This document shows positions 51,618 to 60,972 of a stretch of DNA of 64,000 nucleotides, piece after piece. This DNA comes from Pseudarthrobacter sp. MM222 (lineage in GTDB: Bacteria; Actinomycetota; Actinomycetes; Actinomycetales; Micrococcaceae): contig NZ_OX352321.1 of assembly GCF_947090775.1 (NCBI RefSeq), positions 4,223,033 to 4,287,032 of the forward strand. Direction: 5' to 3'. The position numbers were made by a program, and so were the translations under genes. The stretch's first letter is position 1. Each line of letters begins with the position of its first letter. Under the pieces are notes generated by a model. The model was not told the origin of the DNA. It ran no database searches and saw nothing but the letters and a program-made list of their open reading frames with translations.

Positions 51618-52574
51618 GTGAGCAACGCAGAAAACACCGCGTCCGAAGTACGTGATGTCATCATCGTCGGCTCCGGCCCCGCGGGCTACACCGCCGCGGT
51701 GTACACGGCACGTGCCAACCTGAAGCCGCTGCTCCTGGCCGGATCAGTGACCGCTGGCGGCGAGCTGATGAACACCACCGACGTCGAAAACTACCCCGGG
51801 TTCCCCGATGGCATCATGGGCCCGGACCTGATGGAGAACTTCGAGAAGCAGGCCGCCCGCTTCGGCACTGAAATTCAGTTCGAGGACGTAACCGAGCTCG
51901 ACCTCGACGGTGACATCAAGACGGTAACCATCGGCACGGGGGAGACCTTCCGGGCACGCTCCATCATTCTTTCCACCGGCTCGGCCTACCGCGAGCTCGG
52001 TTTGCCGAATGAGAAGCGCCTCTCAGGCCACGGTGTCAGCTGGTGTGCAACCTGTGACGGTTTCTTTTTCAAGGACCAGGACATTGCGGTCATCGGCGGC
52101 GGTGATTCGGCCATGGAAGAAGCCCTGTTCCTCACCAAATTCGCAAAGTCCGTCACAGTTGTGCACCGCCGTGACACACTTCGGGCCTCCAAAATCATGG
52201 CGGACCGTGCCCTGGCCCACGACAAGATCAAGTTCATCTGGAACTCGGGCGTTGAAGATGTCATCGGCCAGGATAAAGTCACCGGACTGCGGTTGAAGAA
52301 CCTCGTCGACGGTACTGAAACTGAATTGGCGGTCACCGGCGTCTTCGTGGCAATCGGCAACGACCCACGCACGGACCTCGTGAAAGGCAAGTTGGATCTC
52401 ACCCCAGAGGGAACCATTGCGGTCGAGGGGCGTACCTCGAAGACCAGCCTCAAGGGTGTTTTCGCCGCCGGCGACGTCATCGACCCCACCTACCGCCAGG
52501 CCATCACGGCTTCAGGGTCCGGCTGTGTAGCCGCCCTCGACGTCGAACATTACTTGGCCGACTTCCACGCCTAA
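51618..52574 (+). CDS. trxB: thioredoxin-disulfide reductase
   Basis: A 318-residue flavoprotein that passes electrons from NADPH to thioredoxin. FAD motif [18 protein letters not shown], redox pair Cys143/Cys146 (CATC) and NADPH motif [10 protein letters not shown] are present, along with the late FAAGDVIDP element. GTG 51618 starts the gene, with AAGGAAGAGG upstream; the longer frame runs through unrelated sequence. It is co-transcribed with trxA 36 bp downstream. Confidence 0.96.
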   Translation: MSNAENTASEVRDVIIVGSGPAGYTAAVYTARANLKPLLLAGSVTAGGELMNTTDVENYPGFPDGIMGPDLMENFEKQAARFGTEIQFEDVTELDLDGDIKTVTIGTGETFRARSIILSTGSAYRELGLPNEKRLSGHGVSWCATCDGFFFKDQDIAVIGGGDSAMEEALFLTKFAKSVTVVHRRDTLRASKIMADRALAHDKIKFIWNSGVEDVIGQDKVTGLRLKNLVDGTETELAVTGVFVAIGNDPRTDLVKGKLDLTPEGTIAVEGRTSKTSLKGVFAAGDVIDPTYRQAITASGSGCVAALDVEHYLADFHA

Positions 52575-52610
52575 GGGCGCGCAGCAACCACCCGAAGAGA
52601 GAGACAGGTT

Positions 52611-52937
52611 ATGAGCAACGCTAAAGATGTAACCGACGCCAGTTTCAGCACGGATGTTCTGGCAGCAGACAAGCCCGTAATCGTGGATTTTTGGGCGGAA
52701 TGGTGCGGCCCCTGCCGCAAGCTGGGACCGATCCTCGACGAGATCTCCGTGGAGTACAGCGAGAAGGTGAACGTCGTCAAGGTCAACGTTGACGACAACC
52801 CGGCCATCGCTGCCGAATACGGCATCACGTCTATCCCGGCCGTGTACCTGTTCAAGGACGGCGAGGTTAAGAGCACGGTAATCGGCGCCAGGCCCAAGCA
52901 GTTCTTCGAGAAAGAATTTGCGGACGTACTGTCCTAG
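52611..52937 (+). CDS. trxA: thioredoxin
   Basis: A 108-residue thioredoxin with the active-site WCGPC (Cys32/Cys35), the central cis-Pro in TSIPAVYLF, and the expected fold elements ([11 protein letters not shown]). It keeps cytoplasmic thiols reduced. Starts at ATG 52611 with GAGAGA upstream. Second gene of the trxB-trxA operon; a strong terminator follows and then the parS region. Confidence 0.97.
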   Translation: MSNAKDVTDASFSTDVLAADKPVIVDFWAEWCGPCRKLGPILDEISVEYSEKVNVVKVNVDDNPAIAAEYGITSIPAVYLFKDGEVKSTVIGARPKQFFEKEFADVLS

Positions 52938-52976
52938 TTCACTGAGTTGGCCGCGATATGTTGCGGCTGAACATTG

Positions 52977-53008
52977 AGGCCCCGCTTCCTGGAAGCGGGG
53001 CCTTTTTG
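52977..53008 (+). terminator. intrinsic terminator of trxBA
   Basis: AGGCCCCGCTTCC (52977-52989) and GGAAGCGGGGCCT (52991-53003) are perfect complements, with a TTTTT run to 53007. A very strong rho-independent terminator, and the left border of the gene-poor parS region. Confidence 0.92.
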
Positions 53009-53239
53009 GTCTCCGTGCTCCCGGCCGAGGGTTTCGGTTGGAGATCTGAGTTGGCGACGGTCAGGTCGCGGCTCATGAGGGTTCATCGGGCAAGGGTGCG
53101 ACCTAATCTTGATCAGATATGCACCCGGACGCGTTGAATCCGGACTGACTTTTGCGAGAACGGCTCCTCTCGCCGTGGACGGTGGAGCGGCGCACCAAAG
53201 AAGGGTTGGGCCGTAGTTCTGGGGGACCAAGACCGGGGT

Positions 53240-53253
53240 GTTTCACGTGAAAC
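53240..53253. promoter_or_regulatory. parS site 1
   Basis: Exact palindromic GTTTCACGTGAAAC, the parS core bound by ParB. The 16-bp form is TG+...+G; one end base differs from the perfect consensus. Confidence 0.93.
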
Positions 53254-53376
53254 GTGGCGTGCCCGCTTTCGCAGGGCGGTATCCGGTGGTGATACCGACA
53301 AGCAGCCCGACCCTCTGAGCTCTTGGTTTCTGGCGCTTTGCCCGTTTGACCCTTCCCATGGCTTGGCCCCAGCAAC

Positions 53377-53390
53377 GTTTCACGTGAAAC
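53377..53390. promoter_or_regulatory. parS site 2
   Basis: Exact 14-bp parS core GTTTCACGTGAAAC, 137 bp right of site 1, in DNA without a convincing gene. Confidence 0.93.
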
Positions 53391-53651
53391 GAGCAGGCGA
53401 AACAGGGTGACGACGCCGATCGGCGGCGACGCGTTTTTCGACGGACCTCCGGAAAACGGACGCTACGCGAAGGTGTGCCCCAACCCTATTTGTGCGAGCA
53501 ATGTGCGATGCCATTTCACTGGTTCGTCGGAGCTCTGCTGGCAAGACAGCGAAAACGCGGGCGGGCGCAAGCTAAGTCCCGGTGCACGGAACTGGCCGAA
53601 GCCTCACCAAAGCAGCTGCTACGACACGACGAAGCTCTTGGAAGTCAGTGC

Positions 53652-53665
53652 GTTTCACGTGAAAC
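53652..53665. promoter_or_regulatory. parS site 3
   Basis: Exact parS core, flanked by C on the left and A on the right; 275 bp from site 2. Confidence 0.93.
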
Positions 53666-53753
53666 ACGGAGTTGCACTAGCCCCCTAGAAAAAGAACCAC
53701 CAAGGGATCGGCGGCGGTACCCACGTGTCGACTAGTCTGGTCCGACCCCTGCT

Positions 53754-53767
53754 GTTTCACGTGAAAC
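53754..53767. promoter_or_regulatory. parS site 4
   Basis: Exact parS core, 102 bp from site 3, the closest pair in the array. Confidence 0.93.
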
Positions 53768-54227
53768 CCTTGCCACCGAGTAGTGTCAGAGAACCTACGC
53801 ATCATGACTCTCCCGGGGGGACTCTGCTTCCCGCGAAGTGAGCGAGATCGAAGATCACTTCGAAGACGATGAGAGTGCGGCATGCAGTGAACTAATACGC
53901 TGCTATCACATAGCCTCTGGGCGATGTGGATTGACGTGTGTCAGAGGAGATTTATGCGGGCCGAGTGCAGCGATCGGGCCCGGACGGCGCGCCCATGCAT
54001 CCGGAAGTGAAGCACGCCGGCGTGGGTGAATTGTCTCCTGCCTGCCTGGCATGCCAGCCGCTACGCAGAAAGTGCGCAACCTGTCCAAGGCTTGCGATCA
54101 AAATTGGTGGGACGCCGAGGAATGGCGGATTCGATATGGGTACCCCCGCTGGAGACGACGCGAAGATCCCCGACGGCTACGTGCCGACCGGGCGCGCTGT
54201 TTGGCTGTGCGAGAAGTGCCCTCAGCG

Positions 54228-54241
54228 GTTTCACGTGAAAC
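54228..54241. promoter_or_regulatory. parS site 5
   Basis: Exact parS core, 474 bp from site 4. It lies at the end of a cysteine-bearing weak reading frame (53938-54285), where it would encode FHVK. Confidence 0.93.
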
Positions 54242-54592
54242 GTATCGACCATCCTTCTTTAGACCTCGCGGCCCGATCCGGCTGACAATGCGGTCCATTC
54301 CGCCTCATCCAATGTCGTTGAACATCTCTTCGGGAAATCTTTGCAGGCAGGTGCTCGGCCACCGAACCTCCTCGAGACGTCACCCACAGCGTCCGGTGTC
54401 GGAACCATGCAGCAGTAGTCCGAGCGGCGTGGATGTCCCGAGGGCGGCGCCGCCGAGGCCCGGCAGCATGAGACCATTCCACCCGCCATCACGCGTCCTC
54501 CCATGCTGTCGCCGACCAGGATCGCCCAGGTTCATGAGCAGGGTCCCCGCAGAGCGATGATCACCGCATGATGCAGCTACTGCAGCAGTGCC

Positions 54593-54662
54593 CCGGGGCG
54601 GCATGATTAGACCGGTCCGGCCGGCGGCCGGGGCGGCATGATTAGACCGGCCCGGCCGGCGC
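54593..54662. repeat. 35-bp tandem direct repeat (two copies)
   Basis: A 35-bp unit starting CCGGGGCGGCATGATTAG is repeated at 54593-54627 and 54628-54662 with about one difference. It lies in the centromere region. Confidence 0.75.
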
Positions 54663-55215
54663 CGACTACGTCCCGCAGGGGAGTCCTAGGGTAGGCGGCG
54701 TCAGCACCCGGAAACACCGCCGCTGCCTACTTGGGCTCGCATCCAGCATGGCTATGATCCCGCCGTGTCGGTTCTTCGATGCTGCGGATATGCGGGAACG
54801 GTCTTGCTTTCTTTACTGCGACGACTCCCTATCGCCTCCCGGTATCGGCCCTTGTCCGGCCACCGCGATCGTCGGCCGAAGCATTCTGTATGAGCCGCAG
54901 CATTTCTGCCTGACAGGTGCACCGGCAGCTGAACCGTTCGGGGATTGGCAGCCTGATCAACTACCAGCCTCCCAGTGGCCGAGTTGCGCGAGACCACACC
55001 CTTCGGCAGCGCTTGGCCCCTATGCGGACGTGCCTGCGGTATTCGAGGAGCGAACTGTTCAGTACGGCCCGCTGCTCCAGCTCACGCGGCCACGCTCCCA
55101 GGACACACGTAGGGGATCAAATTGCGTGGCTGCGGCGGGCAAGCTGGTGAGGCGAGCCGGCGCTCGGAACGGCTCCTTCCCCGTACAGAGTCGGTCTATC
55201 GCCAGTTCTCCCCAG

Positions 55216-55249
55216 TTCTCCACAGAAGTTGTGCACACTGTTATCCACA
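55216..55249. other. DnaA-box-like cluster 1 in the centromere region
   Basis: Three 9-mers in series: TTCTCCACA (55216), TTGTGCACA (55229) and the perfect TTATCCACA (55241), spaced 12-13 bp. Same-strand spacing suits cooperative DnaA binding. Confidence 0.6.
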
Positions 55250-55498
55250 GCCGGTGAGTGATTTCTCACAGCCCCACCTGAGCTGAAGGAAACAAGGACA
55301 GCCCGACGTGAGGCCTGTTACGTTTCGACTGGAAGCCAAAAGGGAGCCGACCAGCCTCGCTCTGCGCTGCAATGCTGCAGCTCACAGAGCGTTCAAGACT
55401 CCGCACAAGCCCGCTGATACCCTGTAAATTAACCGGAATATGGCGATATCTTCGGTTGCCGCGGATGCGCCACGTAAGACCCCGCAAGCGCTCCCTAT

Positions 55499-55512
55499 GT
55501 TTCACGTGAAAC
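55499..55512. promoter_or_regulatory. parS site 6
   Basis: Exact parS core between the two DnaA-box-like clusters; about 1.27 kb from site 5. Confidence 0.93.
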
Positions 55513-55607
55513 GGGTGAAATCAGGGAGTCGTTCCGTCGGCTGGTTCAGGACCCCCGACGCCCGCAGCCTAGGACGACCGGAGCAATCCGGCGAGTTGCG
55601 GGGCACT

Positions 55608-55628
55608 TAGTCCACAAAGTTATCCACA
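55608..55628. other. DnaA-box-like cluster 2 in the centromere region
   Basis: TAGTCCACA (55608) and perfect TTATCCACA (55620), with weaker ATATCCACC and GTTCCACA following to 55650. It lies about 360 bp from cluster 1. Confidence 0.6.
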
Positions 55629-55812
55629 GCGATATCCACCGCGTTCCACACAGGCTGGAAAGTGCTAAGCCATCTATTGGAGACCGGAATTCCTGATGGC
55701 AACGGGCCCCCGGGCCACGTGGGAGCCCTCCGCCCCAGCGCGGACTGCGGCGTCGCCCATTGGGCTGAACGATGTGCCCGCCGCGGTCAGCTCGCTAGGA
55801 ATGGCACTGCAT

Positions 55813-55857
55813 CATTCCGCCGTCCGGCATTACGGCGTCCGGCATTCCGGCATCCGG
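55813..55857. repeat. three tandem 15-bp repeats
   Basis: CATTCCGCCGTCCGG, CATTACGGCGTCCGG and CATTCCGGCATCCGG follow directly at 55813, 55828 and 55843, with two or three differences between copies. Confidence 0.75.
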
Positions 55858-57267
55858 CCGTGCAGCGGGAGCCGAAGGCAAGGACAGATGACGGCGGCCC
55901 CGGGAGGAGGTTGGCGAGCTCGCTTCCGTCTACTTGAGGACTGTGAATGGATCCGTGCGGCCTCCAAGCGACTGGATGTCCGACTCTGACGATGACACCC
56001 GCGCCCGGAGGGGTGGGACCATTTCCGCTAGCGTGGAGATCGCTCCGCGCCTGCGGCGCCTCCTCGCGACCGGCAGGTGAATTCCTCTGTTCCGAACATC
56101 TCGTCACCCTTTAGAGGAATTGGCGGCTCGAAGGTATGGCCGGAGCGGTCACGTAGCTTCCACCGGGCACCGTATGGCTCCAATTTACTGGCCACGCACC
56201 GGCGGCGCATTCGCCCGCTGATTCGCCATGCAGCGGGCGGGAGGGCCAATGAACTCAGCCACAGCCTCTGCCGACGGATCTCCAAACTGCAACTGGCGGC
56301 CCCGGGCGAAAGATCCAGGGTGTCTCTAACACCCCTAGGACGCGAAGGAGGGCACGCAGCGGAACGGCAAGCCGGCGAACAGAGACAGTCCCCACCCAAG
56401 ACCACGGAGGGCCGGACAAGCAGCAACACAGTGCGCAAATCATCCGTGAGCCAGCAGGGGAGTGGCGCGGCCGGACAACCGGCCGAGCGTGCCGCCAGGG
56501 CGAGCGACGATGCCCCGCGGCGGTCTCCGGCTCGTATATACCGTCGGACGGGCCTGCCACCGGCCGACCTCCCACATTCGCGATACGCTGCCCGCCCCTT
56601 AAGCGAAACCACTCGTGTTGCGCAGCGGCGGGTTCCCCCGACGTTCCGACGGTGCCGGGAGAAGCTCCTGACACGAGGTCGCGGAGCAGCGGACCGGCAT
56701 CGCATTCGATGCCTCGGAGTGCCGGGGAGCTACAGGATCTCGACCTGGCGTGGTTCTGAAAGTGCTGACCACGATCCTGGCCTTACGCTTGTGAAGCGCT
56801 TGCCCGACCATGTGCGCTGCGCCCGGTCACCGTAAATCAACCTAAGGGCGTCGTGTGGGCATAGTCCTAGAACACGGCAATAGTCCCAGAGCGAAACCGG
56901 CGCGAGATCGGGGCGCTTCTGCATCGCGCGGGCCGAGCGCCGTCTCACGATAGCCCAGTGACCCCGAAGATCGCCCGCGATGCCCGTCGCTCAGCCGCCG
57001 GCGCGGAAACGCGCTAGGTGGGAGATGCTGTTGGCCGGTGACCCGGCTGCATCGGTCCCGCTCCTCGGCAGGCCAGCGCGCACAGTGAGAGCCTGTTTCT
57101 TAGGACAGTTTGGTGCCACGTGAAACCATGCCCCGTGCTTCGCATTTGGGCCGGCTGCGGGGACCATGGACTATCCTGCGGCCGAACCGAATCTTTAGGC
57201 GATGCGCGGCTCGCTGTTCGCCATCCGAGGAAGCCCAGGGATCACAGCCAGTCCGCCGGACCCAGTC

Positions 57268-57281
57268 GTTTCACGTGAAAC
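57268..57281. promoter_or_regulatory. parS site 7
   Basis: Exact parS core followed by A; about 1.77 kb from site 6, and about 150 bp downstream of a degenerate copy at 57113-57126. Confidence 0.93.
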
Positions 57282-57423
57282 ATTGTGTGATCTTTCGCTG
57301 AAAGAAGGGCAACAGAAGCATCGCGCATGGCCTTACAAGGAGGGGGCCGCCGAAATGACTCAGTTGGCTTGGACCCACTTCAGTTCCCGCATCGCCATCC
57401 AGACGCACACCTCGACTTCTCGC

Positions 57424-57437
57424 GTTTCACGTGAAAC
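57424..57437. promoter_or_regulatory. parS site 8
   Basis: Exact parS core, 156 bp from site 7. Confidence 0.93.
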
Positions 57438-57787
57438 CCCACACACCCCTAAGCTTGCCGGACGCCGTGCCCGAAAGCGAAAGCCGCTGACCGCGCCGCG
57501 CGGCCGAGCAGTATTCGTCAGATCGATCATTAGCAGGCCCGCCAAACACCTTTGCTCGAAAGCGTGCGCCCAAAGGAGCGTCTGTCGAGGGGACCGGGGA
57601 GGAGAACGCACGGGAGGAGTACGTCTAAGAGGAGAAGGCTGAGCGACCGTCGTATGGACGCACCGTGTGTAGGGGGCCGGCCACCATGTCCTGCGTGCAA
57701 CGCTCCCACGATATGCCGGTAGTCAGACGGTACACAATCCCGGAGATCAGACATTGAACGCTTCAATGCGGAGAAGCGTATAGACGA

Positions 57788-57819
57788 AGGGACCCTGTTT
57801 CACGTGAAACAGGGTCCCT
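57788..57819. promoter_or_regulatory. parS site 9 within a 32-bp perfect palindrome
   Basis: The parS 16-mer TGTTTCACGTGAAACA (57796-57811) is perfect here and is extended by AGGGACCC and GGGTCCCT arms to a 32-bp perfect palindrome. It lies about 20 bp beyond the parB stop and can also form a terminator-like hairpin for parB. Confidence 0.93.
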
Positions 57820-57839
57820 GGCGTACGACAGTGAGAAAC

Positions 57840-59081
57840 CTAGCTGGACGGACCAGGGGCAAGGACATCCATGATGCGGTTGAGATCCTCAACGCTCGCA
57901 AACTCAATGCTTACGCGTCCCTTCCGGGCACCGAGGGAAATTTTGACGTTGGTGTCCAGGCGATCGGACAAGGATGACGCCAGGTAGTCCAGACGCTCAT
58001 GCCGGGCTCCGGGACGGGGAATATTGTTCTTGGAATTCGTCGACGGACTCTGGTACAGGGTGACGGCCTCCTCGGTGGCTCGCACCGACATCCCCTCGGA
58101 CACGATCTTCTGCGCCATGCGCTCCATCGCCGCCGCGTCCGGGAGCGCCAGGAGCGCACGCGCGTGGCCGGCAGAGATGACACCGGCTGCGACGCGGCGC
58201 TGGACAAGCGGGGGCAGCTTCAGCAGACGCAGCGTGTTGGAGACCTGGGGGCGTGAACGTCCGATACGGTCCGCCAGCTGCTCATGAGTGGTGCCGAAGT
58301 CCTCCAAGAGCTGCTGGTACGCGGCAGCCTCTTCGAGGGGGTTCAGCTGGCTGCGGTGCAGGTTCTCCAGCAAAGCATCGCGAAGCAAGTCGTCGTCGGT
58401 GGTATCGCGAACGATCGCCGGGATGGTTTCCAGCCCTGCGGCCTGCACTGCCCGCCAGCGGCGCTCACCCATGACCAGTTCGTACGGTTCGCCACCGTTT
58501 TCGGTTGAGGTTCGGACGACAATTGGCTGGAGCACACCGATTTCCCGCACGGAGTGGACGAGCTCCGCCATGTCGTCCTCATCGAAGACGGACCGTGGCT
58601 GCTTGCGGTTGGGATGGATGTCGGTAACGGGGATTTCCGCAAAACGCACGCCCGGAACCTCAACCAGCTCGACGCCGGAGTCGGCCTCACGTTCGCGGGC
58701 CGTGTCCGGCCTTGCCGGCTTTTCACTCGGCTCCGGCTCGTCGGCCTGTGCATCAGTCCCGGCCGCGGCGGGCTCGCTCTTGCCTCCGGCGCCCTGACGT
58801 GCAGGTGCTTTGCGGGTCGAGGCAGTGGTCGCCGACTCGTTCTCGGCTGCGGCGTCATTGCCGGCCGGAGGGATCGACGACTCTGCGCTGGTCTCTGCCA
58901 GCTCGGCCTCAAGCTCGTCTGCCAGAAGAATCTCGGCCGAAGCGTTCCGCTTCCGGGGCTCGGGGAAGAATAGATCCACGGGACGGGACGGGGCCGATCC
59001 GTTTCCGGAACCGCTCATCGAGGCGGAACTGGGAATGAGTGCCCCAAGTCCACGGCCAAGGCCGCGTCGCTTATCGCTCAT
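57840..59081 (-). CDS. parB: chromosome partitioning protein ParB
   Basis: A 413-residue CTPase clamp that loads at parS and spreads along DNA. After a basic start ([18 protein letters not shown]) and a long low-complexity region to about residue 140, the ParB nuclease-like domain ([14 protein letters not shown], then GERRWRA; the CTP motif) and an HTH domain ([29 protein letters not shown]) follow, with a C-terminal dimerisation part. Its parS sites lie beside it. It is the last gene of the origin-flanking operon, 69 bp from parA. Confidence 0.95.
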   Translation of the reverse strand: MSDKRRGLGRGLGALIPSSASMSGSGNGSAPSRPVDLFFPEPRKRNASAEILLADELEAELAETSAESSIPPAGNDAAAENESATTASTRKAPARQGAGGKSEPAAAGTDAQADEPEPSEKPARPDTAREREADSGVELVEVPGVRFAEIPVTDIHPNRKQPRSVFDEDDMAELVHSVREIGVLQPIVVRTSTENGGEPYELVMGERRWRAVQAAGLETIPAIVRDTTDDDLLRDALLENLHRSQLNPLEEAAAYQQLLEDFGTTHEQLADRIGRSRPQVSNTLRLLKLPPLVQRRVAAGVISAGHARALLALPDAAAMERMAQKIVSEGMSVRATEEAVTLYQSPSTNSKNNIPRPGARHERLDYLASSLSDRLDTNVKISLGARKGRVSIEFASVEDLNRIMDVLAPGPSS

Positions 59082-59150
59082 GGCTACATCCCTCCATTGG
59101 AAGAGCCGGGCGTCGCCGGGCTCTCATTATTGCAATTCTTGAAAGTGATT

Positions 59151-60218
59151 CTAACGTTCAGCGATTTCCGCTGCGGCTTCCAGGTAGGACAGCGCACCGG
59201 TCGATGACGGGTCGTACGTCATCACGGTCTGCTGGTAGCTAGGCGCTTCGGAGATGCGGACGGATCGGGGAACGACGGCCCCGAGGACCTGGTCCGGGAA
59301 GTGCTCGCGCACTTCAGCGGCCACCTGGGCGGCAAGGTTGGTGCGGCCATCGTACATGGTCAGCAGAATTGTGGAAACAACCAAGTCCGCATTCAAGTGC
59401 TTCTGGATCATTTCAATGTTTTTCAGCAGCTGGCTCAAGCCCTCGAGCGCGTAGTACTCACACTGGATTGGGATCAGAACTTCGTTGGCGGCGCAGAATG
59501 CGTTGACCGTCAGCAGCCCCAGACTCGGCGGGCAGTCAATGAAGATGTAGTCAAGGCGCTCCTCACCGTTCTTGGCTCGCTCCTTGGCATACACATCGAT
59601 GGCCCGTCGAAGCCGCTGTTCGCGGGCCACGAGGCTGACCAGTTCGATTTCTGCACCGGCCAGGTGGATGGTGGCCGGTGCGCAAATCAGCTTTGCGATG
59701 TCCGGGCAAGGGGCCACGACGTCCTGCAGGGGGAGGTCGTTGATCAGCACGTCATAGATGCTGTCGATGTCGGCGTGGTGTTCGATGCCGAGGGCAGTGG
59801 AAGCGTTTCCCTGCGGGTCGATGTCAATCACCAGGACATTGAGTCCTGCAGCGGCCAGGGCGGCAGCAATGTTGACCGTAGTGGTCGTTTTGCCGACGCC
59901 GCCCTTCTGGTTGGACACGGTGAAGATCCGGGTCTTCTCTGGCTTCGGCAGTTCACGGCCGAGAAGGCGTTCGCGCCGCTTGTTCTCGTGCGCCAGCTCC
60001 CGAGCGATGGGGCTGGAGTCATCGATCGAGTCCAGCACGTTGCCAGCGGAGGACACGGCCGTTTCACGTGAAACGCTGGCCTTGCCGGCGCTCTTAGCAA
60101 CCGATGCCGTGTGATTCCCGGACAAGCCGTGGGTGATAGCGGGCGCAACAAAGGACCGTGCTGACCCCAGGGACACGAACGGGGGGATCCGCTGTGTGGA
60201 GGTTTCGCTGCTTGTCAC
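59151..60218 (-). CDS. parA: chromosome partitioning ATPase ParA
   Basis: A 355-residue ParA ATPase that positions the ParB-parS complex. The deviant Walker A is SNQKGGVGKTTTT (about residues 102-113), and IDIDPQGNASTALG (Walker A' region) and IDCPPSLGLLTVNAF (Walker B) follow. The N-terminal ~90 residues are a non-conserved extension that contains the codons of an exact parS site (VSRET). GTG 60218 is used; the core alone would start near residue 90. Followed by parB. Confidence 0.95.
   Translation of the reverse strand: MTSSETSTQRIPPFVSLGSARSFVAPAITHGLSGNHTASVAKSAGKASVSRETAVSSAGNVLDSIDDSSPIARELAHENKRRERLLGRELPKPEKTRIFTVSNQKGGVGKTTTTVNIAAALAAAGLNVLVIDIDPQGNASTALGIEHHADIDSIYDVLINDLPLQDVVAPCPDIAKLICAPATIHLAGAEIELVSLVAREQRLRRAIDVYAKERAKNGEERLDYIFIDCPPSLGLLTVNAFCAANEVLIPIQCEYYALEGLSQLLKNIEMIQKHLNADLVVSTILLTMYDGRTNLAAQVAAEVREHFPDQVLGAVVPRSVRISEAPSYQQTVMTYDPSSTGALSYLEAAAEIAER
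60061..60074. promoter_or_regulatory. parS site 10, inside parA
   Basis: Exact parS core within the parA coding sequence, where it is translated as V-S-R-E-T in the N-terminal extension. About 2.26 kb from site 9. Confidence 0.93.
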
Positions 60219-60304
60219 TGTGACACACTCACTCTCATTCGGCGTCTGCTGCCGGTTACTAGCCTAACCTCTTCCCCTTGAACTCCTTGGAGACGGGGCG
60301 GATG

Positions 60305-60955
60305 CTAGGCAATCTTTTGAGGCTTATTCACAACGATCCGGACTACGGTTGTGGGTTCCTCGAGGACGTCCTCACCGACCAGCACAACCGACGTCTGAGT
60401 GCCGCCAAGTTTGCGGATCACCTTGGCAGCCTTCTCAATTTCCTCGCCAGCGCTGCGCCCCTTGATGGCAACAACCTCGCCCTTGCCGGCCAGCAGCGGA
60501 ATGGTCAGTCCCGCAAGGTTGGTCAACGCCGAAACAGCACGTGCGGTGACTACATCGGCGTCGACCATGCCGACAGCGAGCTCCGCGCGGGTACGCATGA
60601 TCGTGACATTTTCGAGCCCCAGATCATCCACCACTTCCTGGAGCCAGATAACGCGCCGCTCGAGGGGCTCGATCAGAGTAAGTTCTAGGTCCGGGCGGGC
60701 GATCGCAAGGCAGAGGCCCGGCAGTCCGGCCCCGCTTCCAACGTCCGCCACATGGCTGCCGTGGGCGATCTGGCTTTCGATGACTGCACAGTTCAGCACA
60801 TGCCGGCTCCACAGCCGCGGCACCTCCCGTGGCCCAATCAGCCCGCGCTCGGTACCGGAAGTAGCCAGGTGTTCAACGTAACGCTTCGCCAGCTCCAGGC
60901 GCTCACCAAAGATGGACTCGGCGGCTTTAAGCTCGGCCGGGGTAATTTCAACCAT
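60305..60955 (-). CDS. rsmG: 16S rRNA (guanine-527-N7)-methyltransferase RsmG
   Basis: A 216-residue methyltransferase that modifies G527 of 16S rRNA, with SAM motif VADVGSGAGLPGLCLAIARPDLELTLIEPLERR (in part) and a helical N-terminal cap. ATG 60955 is taken; TTG 60958 directly precedes it. It lies between jag and parA in the origin operon. Loss of rsmG gives low-level streptomycin resistance in other bacteria. Confidence 0.94.
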   Translation of the reverse strand: MVEITPAELKAAESIFGERLELAKRYVEHLATSGTERGLIGPREVPRLWSRHVLNCAVIESQIAHGSHVADVGSGAGLPGLCLAIARPDLELTLIEPLERRVIWLQEVVDDLGLENVTIMRTRAELAVGMVDADVVTARAVSALTNLAGLTIPLLAGKGEVVAIKGRSAGEEIEKAAKVIRKLGGTQTSVVLVGEDVLEEPTTVVRIVVNKPQKIA

Positions 60956-60972
60956 CAAGCTATCCGGCGCAT

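Larger units (their letters stand above)
52938..57839. other. parS-array region with no convincing gene (centromere)
   Basis: Almost 4.9 kb between trxA and parB hold nine exact 14-bp parS cores but no reading frame with a ribosome binding site, codon bias or recognisable protein. The longest open frames (54748-55257 plus; 56077-56835 plus; 56028-56705 minus) lack motifs and overlap each other in opposing frames. The region also has DnaA-box-like clusters (55216-55249 and 55608-55628) and tandem repeats (54593-54662; 55813-55857). It is read as the chromosomal centromere beside parAB. Decayed genes cannot be excluded. Confidence 0.7.

Noticed and set aside
54748..55257. Plus-strand frame of 169 codons in the parS region
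   Set aside because: No ribosome binding site, no codon bias, no motif; it includes DnaA-box-like DNA.
56028..56835. Overlapping frames on both strands (252 and 225 codons) in the parS region
   Set aside because: They oppose each other over the same DNA, have no start signal or family resemblance.
57113..57126. Eleventh parS-like site GTGCCACGTGAAAC
   Set aside because: Two mismatches in the left arm break the palindrome; counted as degenerate and not as a site.
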